From NCBI GenBank assembly GCA_015698045.1, contig BLAL01000315.1, positions 806,001 to 870,000 on the forward strand: 64,000 nucleotides of DNA. Reading direction: 5' to 3'. The notes under the pieces are model-generated. The model did no database searches, was not told the origin of the DNA, and saw only the letters and a list, made by a program, of their open reading frames with translations. Below are positions 1 to 11,779 of this stretch, in pieces. The stretch's first letter is position 1, and each line of letters starts with the position of its first letter. This DNA comes from Rhizophagus clarus (lineage: Eukaryota > Glomeromycota > Glomeromycetes > Glomerales > Glomeraceae). Made by a program: the position numbers and the translations under genes.

Positions 1-15
1 TGTTATTATATTTAG

Positions 16-1299
16 ATCCACAATGGGCAAGTACAAATTTTGGTACTTTGCTCTGCATAGAGTGTTCTGGAATACATCGGAGTTTAGGTGTGCATGTAAG
101 TAAGGTTAAATCACTACAACTGGACAAATGGGAACCTGAATCTATTGAAGTTATGCTTAAGTTGGGGAATATCAAGACAAATAAAATATACGAGGCGAAA
201 CTTGATGGTAATAGTGAAAGATTGGATAATTCCTCTTCATGGGAGCGGTTCGTTTTAAATGTTTTTTGTTCGTTTTTTTTTAGTTTAATTATCTTTATCT
301 TTTTTTAACGATTTTTTTTATCAATGTATTTAGTGCTGATAGGGAGAAATTCATCACCGATAAATATGTTAAAAAGGAATTTATTAATACTAATGATGAT
401 AATGAGGACCCAGTTACAATTAATTTGGTGAGTCCAAAATAACTTTAATATCCAAATATTCTCTTATTAATTTGTATAACATCAAAAATAGGCATTTTGG
501 AAAGCAATGTCAGATTCCGATTTCGTTGAGGCTTTAAGAAACTTGTCACTTGGAGCAAATGTAGATTGGAAAAATGAGCAAGAAAATTCTACTACTGCGC
601 TACATCAAGCGATATTAAAAAGTGATGATGTTGCAATAGAATTTTTACTTTTATGGTTTTGTAATATAAATGAAGTCGATAATAACGGATGGAGTGCGTT
701 ACATCATGCTGCTGCTACAAATAACGCTAGGTTATTATTAACACTTATGAAAAGACAAGCCGATATTCAATTAAAGGATAAAAATGGAAAGGTAATCAAA
801 AATTCACTTTACACCTAATATTATCATCGAAGCCATTAATAACTTTAATTTTATTTATTTATAAAATAAATACATAAAGATTCCACTTGATATTGCAGTA
901 GAGAAACAAAATGTTCAAGCAGTTACGGCATTAAGATTATTCCAATTTGAAAGACAGCTTACAAGATCAGAATATTCAATTTTTGGAGTAGATGAGGCAT
1001 TAAACAGTGTGTCTAAACCATATAATCGTAGTAGCACAACATCATTATCAACAAGAAGTGCACCAGCAACTCCACCATCTTTATCTCGACCTTTATTAGG
1101 TATGGAAATGGAAGAACATGATGATATTATGGTTAGATCAAGTGTTGAGATGTTGCCTTCAACATCAACAAATAATAATAATGGTGGCGGTTTAACTAAT
1201 TTAAAATTTTCTCTGTCAAATCTTAAATTATCCAACTACGGACAATTACATGATTATGGACAATTGGATCAAGATAATGTTGATAAAAATGAAATTTAA
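16..1299 (+). CDS. ArfGAP-ankyrin repeat protein, 3' part (5' end outside window)
   Basis: Four exons fit GT-AG splicing with matching phases: 16-247, 334-427, 492-791 and 880-1299 (TAA at 1297-1299). Exon 1 encodes the second half of an ArfGAP zinc finger: the CIEC cysteine pair, then SGIHRSLGVHVSK with the arginine finger, then LDKWEPESI. The first cysteine pair must lie upstream of the window. Exon 3 encodes ankyrin-type repeats (TTALHQAILKSD, GWSALHHAAATNNARL), continued at the start of exon 4 (IPLDIAVEKQN). The C-terminus is a low-complexity Ser/Thr/Asn tail. By family knowledge this is an ACAP/centaurin-type GTPase-activating protein for Arf GTPases in membrane traffic; such proteins often carry BAR and PH domains upstream, which cannot be seen here. 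Exons 2-4 are open with no decay, so it is probably a functional host gene. Family call is firm; the exact orthologue is unknown. Confidence 0.9.
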
Positions 1300-2305
1300 T
1301 TTATTTATTTTTAGTAAATATTTATTTGATTTTGTTTGTATATAATTTATACAATATAAATTAATTAATTATTAGAAATTATTTAGATAAAAAAAAAACT
1401 ACATATAAGTCTCATTAATTCGCGTATTAAATTGAGATAAACGCTTATATAAGGTTATCAGTTTTTACTGTGTAACCTCCTCCCATTATAAAAAATCCAG
1501 AAATCGCGTTTTGTGTAGCGTCGTGATTGATTTTAATTTTAGTAAATCGATCAGATTTCTTACCGCTCTAAAATTGAAAATGTCGAAAAAACTTGAAAAA
1601 TATAAATGAAGTTAATTAACCATTTTCTAAATTATTTCAACTTCGACATAGTTACTATAAAATAAATTAGCTTTATGAGAGCGTTCAATATAACAGAATT
1701 TTTTGTAAAATCGCAAAGGTCCGCAATTAAAGGATTGATGAGACAGAAAGTTGTTGACATATAACAGTTCCTTAATCAAGATTATTATGAATCTTTTGAA
1801 AATTTAACTTGTTTGAAAGAAATTAAGAAATTATTTTTATAATATTTCACAGTTATGATATCAAAGAATTTGATAAATTGTGCAAATTTTGCAATTTCTA
1901 TTATTTTTAATGAATAAATATTTAAAATTTTATAACCTGAAACTATAGAAATGATAAAATTCTTGAATAATGTAGAAAGTGAGAATACTTTTTATAGTTA
2001 ATCATTCCTAACAAAAAAAAAATGGATGACAATTACACTTGTCATTAAATAATAAATCACCTAAACTTAATAAAAAAAATTAATAATATTTATTCACTTG
2101 ATGGGTAATTAAATTTAAATTTAAAAGTTAAAAGAATCGACCCCAAACTACAATATATTACAGTGTAACAATTGGATATTGCTTGTAAACCAATTAAAGC
2201 TGATATTGAATATATCTCGTTATTTTAGAAAAATTAAAAGAAAGTATACTACATAAACAATAAAAGTATTAAGATTGGAAGAAAAAATATCAATTGCAAA
2301 GAGGC
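1300..2305. other. Intergenic, no feature recognised
   Basis: AT-rich sequence downstream of the ArfGAP gene. No ORF, RNA gene or repeat was recognised. The first few hundred bases would include that gene's 3' UTR. Confidence 0.5.
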
Positions 2306-2860
2306 CTAGCTTTTTACATAGCGTAAATACCTTTGTTTTAGATATTGGAACATTATTAAACGAAAATTAATGCCACCCATGTTGCATTGTCGGTTCGAAT
2401 CATTACTGTTTGATTCTCTAGATCTCTGTACGAAAGCAGGGAACTGGATGGCTTTCAGTTCTAGAAGATTGATGTAAAGTTTTGATTCCGATTGGGTCCA
2501 TCTGTCGTGGATGGTCAAGTTGTCCCGAGACGCACCCCAGCCGGTAGTCTCCTCCAATCTAGTCGATGAAGGCTTTCGCCTGATAACCTGATAGTACCGT
2601 TCCATCCACTTTGTCTCAGACCACGGTTCTTGTCTTGTAGAAGTGCTCTCGAATGTAATTTTGCTGGAAAAACAGCCGAAGCTGCTGCTGTTATTCTTCC
2701 GATTAGGGATGTTAATTTTCGAATTGGTAAGGTGACAAGTCGTCGAACTCTTTTGCATTCGTTCAAATAGATCCTTTACTTTGGCCTTCGAAATCAGGGC
2801 ATCAGATTGATCGCGTATCTGGATGATATACTTCTGATGGCTCGATCAAAGGAGGAAACA
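2306..2860 (-). pseudogene. DIRS-type reverse transcriptase/RNase H remnant
   Basis: Two overlapping minus-strand frames are needed. One (about 2766-2515) reads LTSLIGRITAAASAVFPAKL and then LHRLDW, resembling the thumb/connection region of DIRS-like reverse transcriptases. The second (about 2600-2380) reads TTGWGAS, then SKLYINLLELKAIQF, and ends near NMGG. That is the order of RNase H landmarks (GWGA, the acidic LELKA helix, an N-terminal M-G-G block) in DIRS/tyrosine-recombinase retroelements. A frameshift separates the two parts and both ends are missing, so this is a dead fragment. No recombinase, gag or terminal repeats were found nearby. GC content is higher than in the surroundings, consistent with coding origin. 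A Ty3-type element is the alternative; the GWGA plus LELKA arrangement favours DIRS. Confidence 0.68.
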
Positions 2861-4177
2861 ATGTTGAAAAAATAAAAAATAAATAAAACACATTTAACTT
2901 TTCACTATGCTTTGATTTTATTTATTATTGAAGGAAATATTTCTTTCGCTTCAATTTGCTTAATAAATTTTCGGTAATAATAAAGTATTACTTGTTTATT
3001 TTATCGTTCCATAATTTAAAGTACAATTGGTGAACAAGTTTTTAGTTCTTCACTAGTTTGAATTAAATCATCATAATCAAGTTCTATGTTCATCTTGTTT
3101 TTTCTTTCATTTCGTTCTTTTTGTTCATATTCATTTTCATTAATCCTTTTTTATTGAGATTTAAAGAATTTAAGATGGTGACATTTTTATCTTCGTAGCT
3201 AGTAATAAGGTCTTGCTGATAGACTCAGTTATTAGCAAAATATAATAAATTTAAAATTTATTGAATTTAAGAATCGGATCAACAGTGCCCAATCCGAAAG
3301 TTTTAACCAATCATGTAAAGCTATTCTGGTTAGAGTCAATAGATAACTCTATAGTTTACATTCCTAATATTCATCAATTTGTATACTTGAGAAAGATTAA
3401 GAATTATATTATTACATTAGATGAAATCAGTTTATAAATAAATAGTGAAATTAATGAGAACTGTGGAGTAATGATAAATGGTTTTACTATGTAAAGGCTT
3501 AGGAACTGGCGGACATATTTTTTGTGCTATATTCCTCCTTTACTCCAATATTATTTTACGTTCATTTTTGTTTAACTGGCTGGTATTCGTATTGTGATAA
3601 TAAAGGAATTATTTTTGATTGGTTTTAACTTATATATGCATGTTTTTATATCATCTATTGCATATGATTTTGTATATGCAGGTGATATGCATTAAACCAG
3701 TATTTTATTTTACTATCGGCTATATGTCTACGTCTAATTTAAGAAATGTTAATGGATTTACAGGCACTTATGAAGAATTTTCTCAACATTAAGATGTATA
3801 TGAAGTAGTAAAATATTACATCACTGATCATATGATAGTCTGTATGACTTTTTTGGTTTTTTTCTTCTGTGTTTAACAAATGATGACCATGGCACTTGTG
3901 AATTCAAATATATATGTATCCAATAATATTGCTAACCAAAATAATTGAACTCATTATCAAAGTTAAAAATGGAATAATATCATAGAAGATGGTGAAATGT
4001 ATGTATAAAATCTATTAGTATAAAAAATACCATCAAAAAAAAAAACTGGAAAATTAATATCTGAATCACTAGCTGTAGTATACTGTATCTTTGATAAACA
4101 GATTGTAAAATCCAATCCAAAGATCTAGAATTTTATTTTCATTAAGAAAGATACACTAAAGATTTGCAATCCAAACA
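2861..4177. other. AT-rich intergenic, possible degraded coding scraps
   Basis: No confident gene. A stretch at about 3681-3860 (+) reads as protein-like sequence (TIGYMSTSNLRN, GTYEEFSQH) interrupted by a stop, but no family was recognised and it may be chance. Confidence 0.3.
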
Positions 4178-4185
4178 GTTTAGAT

Positions 4186-4637
4186 TAGTGTTACAATTTG
4201 AACCATGTCAATCCATCAATCCAGCAGATTAATCTGATCTGAAGCATTTCAGATCATCTGTTAGAGTTCAGTCAGATGACGGATGGATCTGGATAAAAAA
4301 GCGGATGGGTCCAGATGATCTGTTAAATTATAATTCTGGTCAGACTTATAGTGCCAGCCAAATTTATAAGTTTGTATAACACAAAAAATTTTTGGGTTAC
4401 TGTATTTAACTAGGCAAAAAAATTTTACGCAGTGGCTAAATATTTATCTGAGATCACGTGATATTATAATTTGGGTTGGAATTATAAAGTTGGCCCAAAT
4501 TACAAATTTAACAGATGATCTGAATAAAATCCACAGATTTCCAGATGAATCTAAGAATCTGTGATGGCTATCTGGATCAACTAAATTAATCCAGATTGAA
4601 CAAAATAAATCACGGATTCATCCAGATCGTAACACTA
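4186..4637. mobile_element. hAT-type MITE, 452 bp
   Basis: Terminal inverted repeats begin TAGTGTTACAATTTG (left) and, read inward from the right end, TAGTGTTACGATCTG. The flanks are GTTTAGAT (4178-4185) and ATTTAGAT (4638-4645), an 8-bp target duplication with one mismatch, as expected for hAT elements. The interior has no ORF and is rich in CAGAT/ATCTG words in both orientations, probably subterminal repeats. Confidence 0.75.
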
Positions 4638-4645
4638 ATTTAGAT

Positions 4646-5447
4646 GATATAAGTATAATTGCTTCAATATCTGTTGCTGCTATTATAATCAAGAAAGTTG
4701 TTAATTTGAAATTTTTTTGAAACTATTTATAAAATTTCTAGTGTTATTTGTAACAAATTATACTATTTATACTATTACTAATTCTGATAATCTTTTCTTA
4801 AACCATTTTAATATATTTATTAGCTCTTAAACTGTTTTATAAACAAATTTACCTGCAATTTCTAAATTAGGATAATTAACATTAAATTAATCCTTTAATT
4901 TTGACCAGATCATTATATAATTTTGCAGATATATTAATTAATAGTTTGGCTATAGAAATTATAGTATTTATTTTATTGATCATTAAAAATTAAGTTACAA
5001 ATATATAAATAAATATGCAAATCAACATTTCAGAATTTCAGTTTTTTTTTGTTAATTATTTATTTTGGTTCCTTTTTTTTTCTTTAATTATAATTTTTTT
5101 ATTTTTTATAACAGAAGTCTTACAAAAGTATAAAAATAATGTCTATATTATTGAATTTTCATGAAATATTATTAAATAATACAAATAATGATAATATAAA
5201 TAATAATAATGATATTAATGAAACAAAAAAATTGAAAAAAAAATATTAGAAGTAAAAATAGAGGTAAGATTTTAGATTACAATTAGTTTGGATTTAATTA
5301 AAAAAGGATCAGAGGAGAAGAAAAATAATATATTTGAAGCTATGTTAATAAGTTAACAAATAAATTTAAATTTATTCAAATTAATCTTACAAAATATCAA
5401 TATATTATATCAAATTTTAAATTTTTTTTGAAAAGATTATCATTAGG
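4646..5447. other. AT-rich intergenic
   Basis: No gene recognised. Homopolymer tracts and AAT/ATA microsatellite-like runs (for example 5160-5240). Confidence 0.4.
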
Positions 5448-6018
5448 TAGTTATTTTTTAGAAGGCGTATAGATATTATACTAACCTTCTAGTTTATTTA
5501 TTTCTATAGTTTTCAGACCTTCTAGACGTCATTTCAGACTGGTATATTAGATAAAAAAAAAGAAATTTATTTTTTTTTAAATAGAAGGCATATATGCATC
5601 ATACTAACCTTCTATTTTATTTTTTTTCTATAAGTTTCAGACCTCCTGGATACCATTCCAGACCAGTAATAAGTTAAGTAAAAAAAACTTATTTTTTTAA
5701 GTTGAAAGCGCCATTTCAGACTGATGGGTTAAATAAAAAAAAAATTAGTTTTTTTTAAGTAGAAGGTGTATAGACATTATATTAACCTTCTCTTTATTTA
5801 TTTTTTATAGCTTCCATACTCTTTTGAATGTCATTTAAGACTGGTAAGCTTAAAAAAAAAAAATTTTTTTATTTTTTTTTTAAGTAAAAGGTATGTAACA
5901 TTATACTAACCTTCTACTTTATTTTTTTTTTGTAGCTTTCAGATTCTTTGGACGCTATTTTGAACCAGTGAGCTTAAAAAAAGAACTTTTTTAAAATAGA
6001 AGGCATATAGACATATAC
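5448..6018 (+). repeat. Intron-like tandem array I (AGAAGG/CCTTCT family)
   Basis: About five roughly 100-bp units. Each has an AGAAGG arm, about 19 nt containing ATACTAAC (ATATTAAC in one unit), a CCTTCT arm, a T-rich tract ending in TAG or AAG, and an exon-like spacer of 32-33 nt similar to TTTCAGACCTTCTAGACGTC (5510-5541, 5811-5843, 5936-5967), followed by a GT donor (GTATAT, GTAAGC, GTGAGC). The AGAAGG and CCTTCT arms can pair and put the TACTAAC-like branch motif in the loop. One unit near 5700 has lost its first half. The last unit breaks at ATACTA (6020); matching sequence (CCTTCTAC, T tract, TATAG, CTTTCAGATT) resumes at 12145. Confidence 0.75.
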
Positions 6019-6024
6019 TACATC

Positions 6025-6545
6025 AGGAATTTAAATATAGCATAATACTTCGTAAATTTATAAAAATCTGTAAAATTATGTAATTTTATGGCATAATATT
6101 TCATAAATTTATAAAATACTATAAAATTACGTAATTTTACAGTATAATATTTTGTAAGTTTACAGTTTATAATTACTTTGAAATATTATGATCAAAATAT
6201 ACCATAGTTTTATGGATCTATAATTTCTTCAAAATATTACGGTCAAAATACTCCGTAATTTTACAGATCCATAATTGCTTCAAAGTATTATGATTAAAAA
6301 ATGCTGTAATTTTACGGGTTCATAATTGCTTTGAAGTATTACAGTCGAAATACACTGTAGTTTTATGGGTCTGTAATTACTACAAAGTATTACAGTCGAA
6401 ATACACCGTAGTTTTACAGGTCTGTAATTACTACGAAGTATTACAGTTGAAATACACTGTAGTTTTACGGGTTCATAATTACTTCATCAAAATACTCCAT
6501 AATTTTACAGGTTCATAATTACTTCAAAGTATTACGGTCAAATTC
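6025..6545. repeat. Left subterminal tandem repeats (TTACGGTCAAAATAC type)
   Basis: Roughly 60-bp units with the words GTAATTTTACAG, CATAATTACTTCAAAGTATT and ACGGTCAAAATAC, diverged mainly by transitions. Similar words occur inverted at 11780-12135, as expected for transposase-binding subterminal arrays. Confidence 0.65.
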
Positions 6546-6599
6546 AGTTTTGGTATCAGTCATATGACTTACATCAAATTATTGATCAGTGATAATCTT

Positions 6600-7830
6600 T
6601 TTTTAAAAAAAAACTTTTTTTTTAGACACTTCTTAGACTTTGACTTCAACCTCTGGATAATGGGTTTTAGAAAACGGTGAGTTGAAAGGGCCGAATGAAA
6701 ATTTTTTTTTATTTGGAACATTACTAATGATCCCTTTCTTTTTCTTTAGATGCCTTCTAAACTTGAACTTTGGCCTCTGGCTAATAGGATTTGGAAAATA
6801 ATAGATTGGAAGGGCCAAGTGAGAATCTTTTTTAATTTGGAAATGTTACTATCGTTCCCTTTTTTTATGGCCTCTTGGGTAATGGGACTTTGAAATTAGT
6901 AAGTTGGAAAAGTAATTGGAATTTTTTTTTGATTTGGGAATGCTACTAACATTCCCTTTCTTTCTTTTTCTTTAGGGACAAAAGAATGGAACAAATCTGA
7001 TGATTTTGTAAGTAAGGGGAGTGTAAGGGGTATTTTTTTTGTATTATTACAAGAAATGATACTAACTTTCATTTCTTTTTCATTTTTAATATTTTATTTT
7101 TTTCTCTTTTGTAGTTCTGGTATTGTAAGTTTCGAAGTTATAACTGAAAAAATTTATTTTATTATTATTTTTTTTAAAGAAATGTTTCTTTTAAATGACG
7201 TTTCTTTTGTTTTTTTATAGGTTCTAGCATTAGAAGGTGACTTAGGTGAGTTTCGAAGTTATTCAGTTATAGTACTTCAAATTTTTTTTTTATTTGTATT
7301 TAAAAAGAAATGTTAACAGTTAATTAACGTTTCTTATTTTTTTTTGTAGTTTCAGGTTCTAATGTTGGTGTAAATAAATGGGTAAGTTTCATAATTTTCT
7401 ATTATAAAACTTAATATATTCTTTTTAATATTAGAAATGTTAACTAACGTTTTTTTCTTTCATTTGCAGGTATTGGGTTCCATTTTAGTAATGAAGAAAT
7501 GGGTAAGTTTTGTAATTTTTGTTATGAAACTTTGTATTTTTTTATTTAAATACTAGAAATGTTAACTAATGTTTCTCATTTTTTTTGTAGATTCTGGCGT
7601 TATGGTGAGTTTTGAAGTCATGTATGTACTTTGAATTTTTTTTATTTATTTTTATCATTAAAAGAAATGCTTGTTTGTAGATTTTAGCATTAGACAAATG
7701 ACGAATTCTAAAGGTATTAATACTTCAAAATTTTTTTTTATTTGTTTTTTAAAAGAAACATTCCTATCAATATTTTTTTACTTTAAATTTTTTTAAAAAA
7801 TGTTTATTTTGTTTCTTCTGTAGATTATGG
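6600..7830 (+). repeat. Intron-like tandem array II (AGAAATGTT/AACGTTTCT family)
   Basis: Series of intron-like segments separated by short exon-like spacers. Clear introns by GT-AG reading: 7008-7114, 7125-7220, 7246-7349, 7382-7469, 7503-7590 and 7605-7680 (76-107 nt). Spacers: 6976-7007, 7115-7124 (only 10 nt), 7221-7245, 7350-7381, 7470-7502 and 7591-7604. Donors are GTAAGT or GTGAGT; acceptors are TTTGTAG, TTATAG or TTGCAG. A stem precedes the pyrimidine tract in most, for example AGAAATGTT with AACGTTTTT around AACT, or GGGAATG with CATTCCC around CTACTAA (about 6937-6957). Less regular members occupy 6600-6960. No long reading frame crosses the spacers. Confidence 0.7.
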
Positions 7831-8159
7831 CTTTAGTTTATAGAACATAGCAAGACATTCTAAATAACGTTATTAATTTTTATTTTTATTTTATTCATAT
7901 ATTTAGTTATAGTTGTAATTGTTATATAACATATGTATAATGATAACGTTAATAAATGAAATCAATATTTTTTGATAATTATCAATTATGTTATTATCTT
8001 TGTTAAATTTCGTTATTTTATTGTTTCGCTTGAGTTTAAATCTGATGATTTATCACAGTTTATCCATATTGATATTAAGTATATGTAAATACGTAAATAT
8101 AGTAAATATTGCTGGAATAACTGACAATTAAATTATAACGATTGTAATAATAGATATTT

Positions 8160-8935
8160 TGTATAAAAATCACAATATTTTGTATCACTTCTCCATTACC
8201 ATTTCATTCTAGATCAACTTTTCTATCACTATTTCATTCCACATCAACTTTTCCATCATCATTTCATTTCACATTTCATACCATTTATTTTTATCTTCAT
8301 TTTGCCCTGTATCATCAATCCCACCTCCATTATGTCTTATATCATCAATTTCCATCACTACTTCACCCCGTATCATCAATTTACATTTCCATATCATAAA
8401 TTTCATCTCTATCTTCAACTTCTATAAGTTTCTTTCTTATTATTTTTCTTAGATATTCCTAATCTTTATTTTTTTTCATTACCTTATATTTTTATTTATC
8501 ATTTTTCATTTTCATCATTATATTTTGTTTTTCATTATCATCCATCATTTTGCATCATTATCCTTTGTTTTCCATCATCATCCTTCATTTTCCATCATCA
8601 TGTTTTGTTTTCCTCATTTTTTATTATTACATTTCATTTTCTATTTACTTTCTATCATCATATTTCATTTTCCATCTTTTTATATCATTGTTGTTTTCCA
8701 TTCTTTTTCATCATCGCATTTTGTTTTCCATTGTTTTCTATCATCGTATTCATTTTTCTTCGTTACCTTTCATGTTCCTTTATCACCTTTCAATCATTTT
8801 TCGTTCCTTCTCATCATTTTTTACTTATTTTTGTTTTCCTTTATCTATTTTCAATTTATCTTTCTTTCTTTTTGCTCATCCTTTTTGTTTATCTTCTATC
8901 TTTCCTTATTGTTTGGCGCACTTATAGTTTATAAA
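8160..8935. repeat. Pyrimidine-rich CATCATTTC low-complexity tract
   Basis: Degenerate repeats of TTTCCATCATCATT-like words with strong pyrimidine bias. The three overlapping plus-strand ORFs here (8525-8938) are Phe/Ser/His-rich by-products of the bias, not genes. The reverse complement resembles 15530-16740. Confidence 0.8.
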
Positions 8936-9054
8936 TAAGAGTCTAATTTTTTATTAATCGAAAAAATTGGCTAATAAAAATTTTATATAAATTACGTGAT
9001 ACAAGTCGTGTATAAATAGAAATAAACATTTTTTATTTACGCTAACTTTACACA

Positions 9055-9215
9055 AACTTCACTTAGTTTTTTTACACCCATTACTTCACTTCATAGTTCT
9101 TTTACACCCATTACTTCACTTCATAATTCTTTTACATCCATGCCTTCATTTTATAGTTCTTTTATATCTATTATTTTACTTTGTAATCCTTTTACACCCA
9201 TTTTTTTATATACTT
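9055..9215. repeat. Minisatellite, about 33-bp unit
   Basis: Four to five copies of a unit like CATAGTTCTTTTACACCCAT followed by TACTTCACTT, increasingly diverged to the right. Confidence 0.75.
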
Positions 9216-9299
9216 TACTGTTTATATTTCTTTTATAAAACGCCAGATTATAGAAACGAAGACAGACTTGTTGTAAGTATTATATAGTATTACTGTATA

Positions 9300-9467
9300 T
9301 AAGGAGAGAGTTAGGCTGTCACTTAAAGAAACATAGAATATTTCTTTTGTTACAGGACTTTTGGAGACTTGGACATACTACATGAGGTCAATTAGGTTAA
9401 AGAACGTTTCTTTTTTCATTTTTTAGGTTACCAGACTTCTGGATATTTGAACTTACTATAAGTACTA
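9300..9467 (+). repeat. Intron-like cassettes interrupted by the pogo element
   Basis: Two cassettes: AAGAAACATAG...TATTTCTTTTGTTACAG, then spacer GACTTTTGGAGACTTGG; and AAAGAACGTTTC...TTTTTTAG, then spacer GTTACCAGACTTCTGG. The next cassette is found right of the pogo insertion (11522-11605, ending TTTTTCAG, ATTTCTGGAGTCCTGG). The spacers share the CCAGACT/CTGGA words of the array at 32-33 kb. Confidence 0.6.
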
Positions 9468-11519
9468 CCGTAAAATCTTGAATTTAAGCATCTACCAAAT
9501 TTAAGCATCTCCATTACTTTCGCTGTAATGTTTGCATAAACTAAAATTAAACACTCCCAAATTTAAGCACCCCTTATACCAAAAATAAAATGTGAGCATC
9601 AGATTAAATAAACTTTTTTTTTAAAAAAAAAAATGAAAAAAAATTTTTTAAAGTTTATAAAACAAACGGGTAAAATACTAAAATTAATTTAAAAGGAAAG
9701 AATATGAGTTAAGAAATATTTCAGCATTTCTTTCTTTTTGTGAATATATTGGACTTCTTAGATAGCCTGTTAAAGGTAAGTAATGGTGAACAAGCATATT
9801 TTAAAAAAAATTTAAGTATTTTTAACTTTTTTTTTTCTTTTATTTTTAGATGTAACATTAAAACTTAAAATTATGCAGAAAATTTTGGCTATTAACCTTA
9901 CTAAGAATACATGAAAAAGAACTTTATATAGGAAATTTTTTATTTGAATTATTTAAATCAAATTACTATTTAATTGCTAACAATTTTAACGTCATCATCA
10001 AATTCTTCTAAATTTTCTTTCATACTCTGCAATCAATTTATCGATTTCTTCATAGATCATATCATCCTCTGATCTATCCAACAAATTTGAGATAGAACAC
10101 TTTTTAAATGAATTGAAAATTATTTGATCTGAAACAGCATTCCAAGATCTTTTGATCCATCCGCATACATTGCTAATTCTTGCTCTTTTTAAGTTACCTG
10201 CCACAGTTACACCTGAACTACCCCTACTCATCCATTCATGCCATTCTTTTCGTAAATTATCTTTAAAAGGTTTGTTTATTGATACATCCAATGGTTGACA
10301 TACATTAGTTAATCCCACAGGGATAACAGCTAAATGAAAATTATGTTGCTTAAATTTAATTTTAACACTTTTCTCCAAATGACCATAAAAAGAATCATAA
10401 ACTATCATAGCAGATTCTTTTGATAAATTTTCTGACTTCCGAATCCTAAACAAAAAATCTATATAATTTTTCATTAAATTTGAGGTCATCCATCCATTAT
10501 CTTGAAACTAGCAAATAATACCTTTTGGAATAACTTCACCTTGAGGAAGTTGTTTACCTTTGAAAATACAAATTGGTGAATATTTCGTGCCATCTAATAA
10601 GTAATTATAATAAATTTATTAGATTTGAATAAATATATATAAAAAAATAAAATTTAATACTTGCTGAACAAGTTAAAACTACGGTAAAATGATTTTTATC
10701 ATTCCTAGTAGTACGAATATGTACTGTTTTATCACCTTTATTATTAACCGTCTTGTTTCCTGCCATATTAAACTACACAGGGGTTTCGTTCATATTGAAA
10801 ATGTTATTTAAATCAAAATTATATTGTGTTCTCAGCCTTATAACAAACTGTCAAAATTCATCCAATTTTTGTTTTATATCTTCAGGCAGTTTTTGTGAAA
10901 TTTTGGTTCTTCTTCTTAATGACAAACCAAATCGTTTTATAAAAGGATTAATCCAAAATAGATTCTCTTAAAATTCATACTCTCCTGCTAGATATAATAC
11001 TTGAATCACAGGTTCTTTGAGAATTTTACACATTTGTAATCTCATTGAAATATAATTAACAGCAAACCCTTTTTTTCTTTGTTCAATTATCCAGTTATAC
11101 AAAAACTTTTCTGCTTCAGGATAAAAAGCTTTTCTTCCTGGAGTTCCAGCACGTTTTTTTTTTTTGTTTTTCTCTTCCCAACTACTACTTTGTTTTATCC
11201 ATCTTCCTACCATTGGAGCATCTAAATTAAAATGCTTTGCCACAGCATTTTTTCCATTTTCTTGAGCGTACTTAACTATTACTAGTTTTTCTTCGAGTGA
11301 ATATGATGTATACTGTCTTACACCTACTTTTTTCTGTTATTTTCAATAAAAAATATTTTAAATCTCTATTAATATAAACGTGTAAAAAAATTTTTTTTTA
11401 GGAGATAGAAGCGTGTAATGTTGATCAAAGATCTATAATAAATCAAAATTAAACACCCCTACCAATTTTTACAATTACGTGATTGTAAAAAAAGGGTGCT
11501 TAAATTTGAGATTTTACGG
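9468..11519 (-). mobile_element. Pogo-type DNA transposon, 2052 bp, TA target duplication
   Basis: The ends read CCGTAAAATCTTGAATTTAA (left) and, inward from the right, CCGTAAAATCTCAAATTTAA, flanked by TA at 9466-9467 and 11520-11521. The word AATTTAAGCAYC recurs at about 9479, 9498 and 9559 on the left and, inverted, near 11497 on the right, consistent with subterminal binding sites. It encodes one decayed transposase (9998-11335, -) and sits inside an intron-like array, splitting it. Confidence 0.85.
9998..11335 (-). pseudogene. Pogo/Tigger-like transposase, decayed
   Basis: N-terminus (about 11335-10968) reads YTSYSLEEKLVIVKYAQENG, then HFNLDAPMVGRW, and continues to FYPEAEKFLYNWIIEQRKKG: a CENP-B/pogo-type helix-turn-helix pair. 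Then come the DDE_1 catalytic blocks: FNMNETPV (first Asp replaced by Asn), an intron at about 10567-10666, AMIVYDSFYGHL (second Asp) and CQPLDVSINKPFKD (third Asp), ending KFRRI. In-frame stops follow EYEF, DEF, ETPV and GIIC; the last two sit where the family usually has Trp. One catalytic residue is lost and at least four stops are present, so it cannot be active. Family call rests on the motif order and on the TA-flanked TIRs around it. Confidence 0.82.
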
Positions 11520-11779
11520 TATATAGGAATCTTTTAATTGAGTTAAAGAGATACTTTAATAATTCTTTCTTTTATTTTTCAGATTTCTGGAGTCCTGGGA
11601 TAAAAAGTTAAAAAAAAATATAGCATCATTTACTGTGACTCAACCATAATAATTTACCATAACATTTATATGTATGCATAGTTTAGATATTTGTATTTTA
11701 TTAAATTTATTATTATTATAACAATAAAGCTTAAAAATTAAAAACTATAAAATTAAATATAAATTATTTTATAAAAGAT

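Noticed and set aside
915..1235. Minus-strand ORF of 106 codons
   Set aside because: Antisense shadow of the last exon of the ArfGAP gene.
2306..2758. Single intact gene of 150 codons on the minus strand
   Set aside because: Only part of this frame resembles RNase H; the reverse transcriptase part lies in another frame, so it is a frameshifted fragment.
8525..8938. Three overlapping ORFs of 109-137 codons
   Set aside because: Phe/Ser/His/Ile low-complexity translations of a pyrimidine-rich repeat, open in all three frames at once; not genes.
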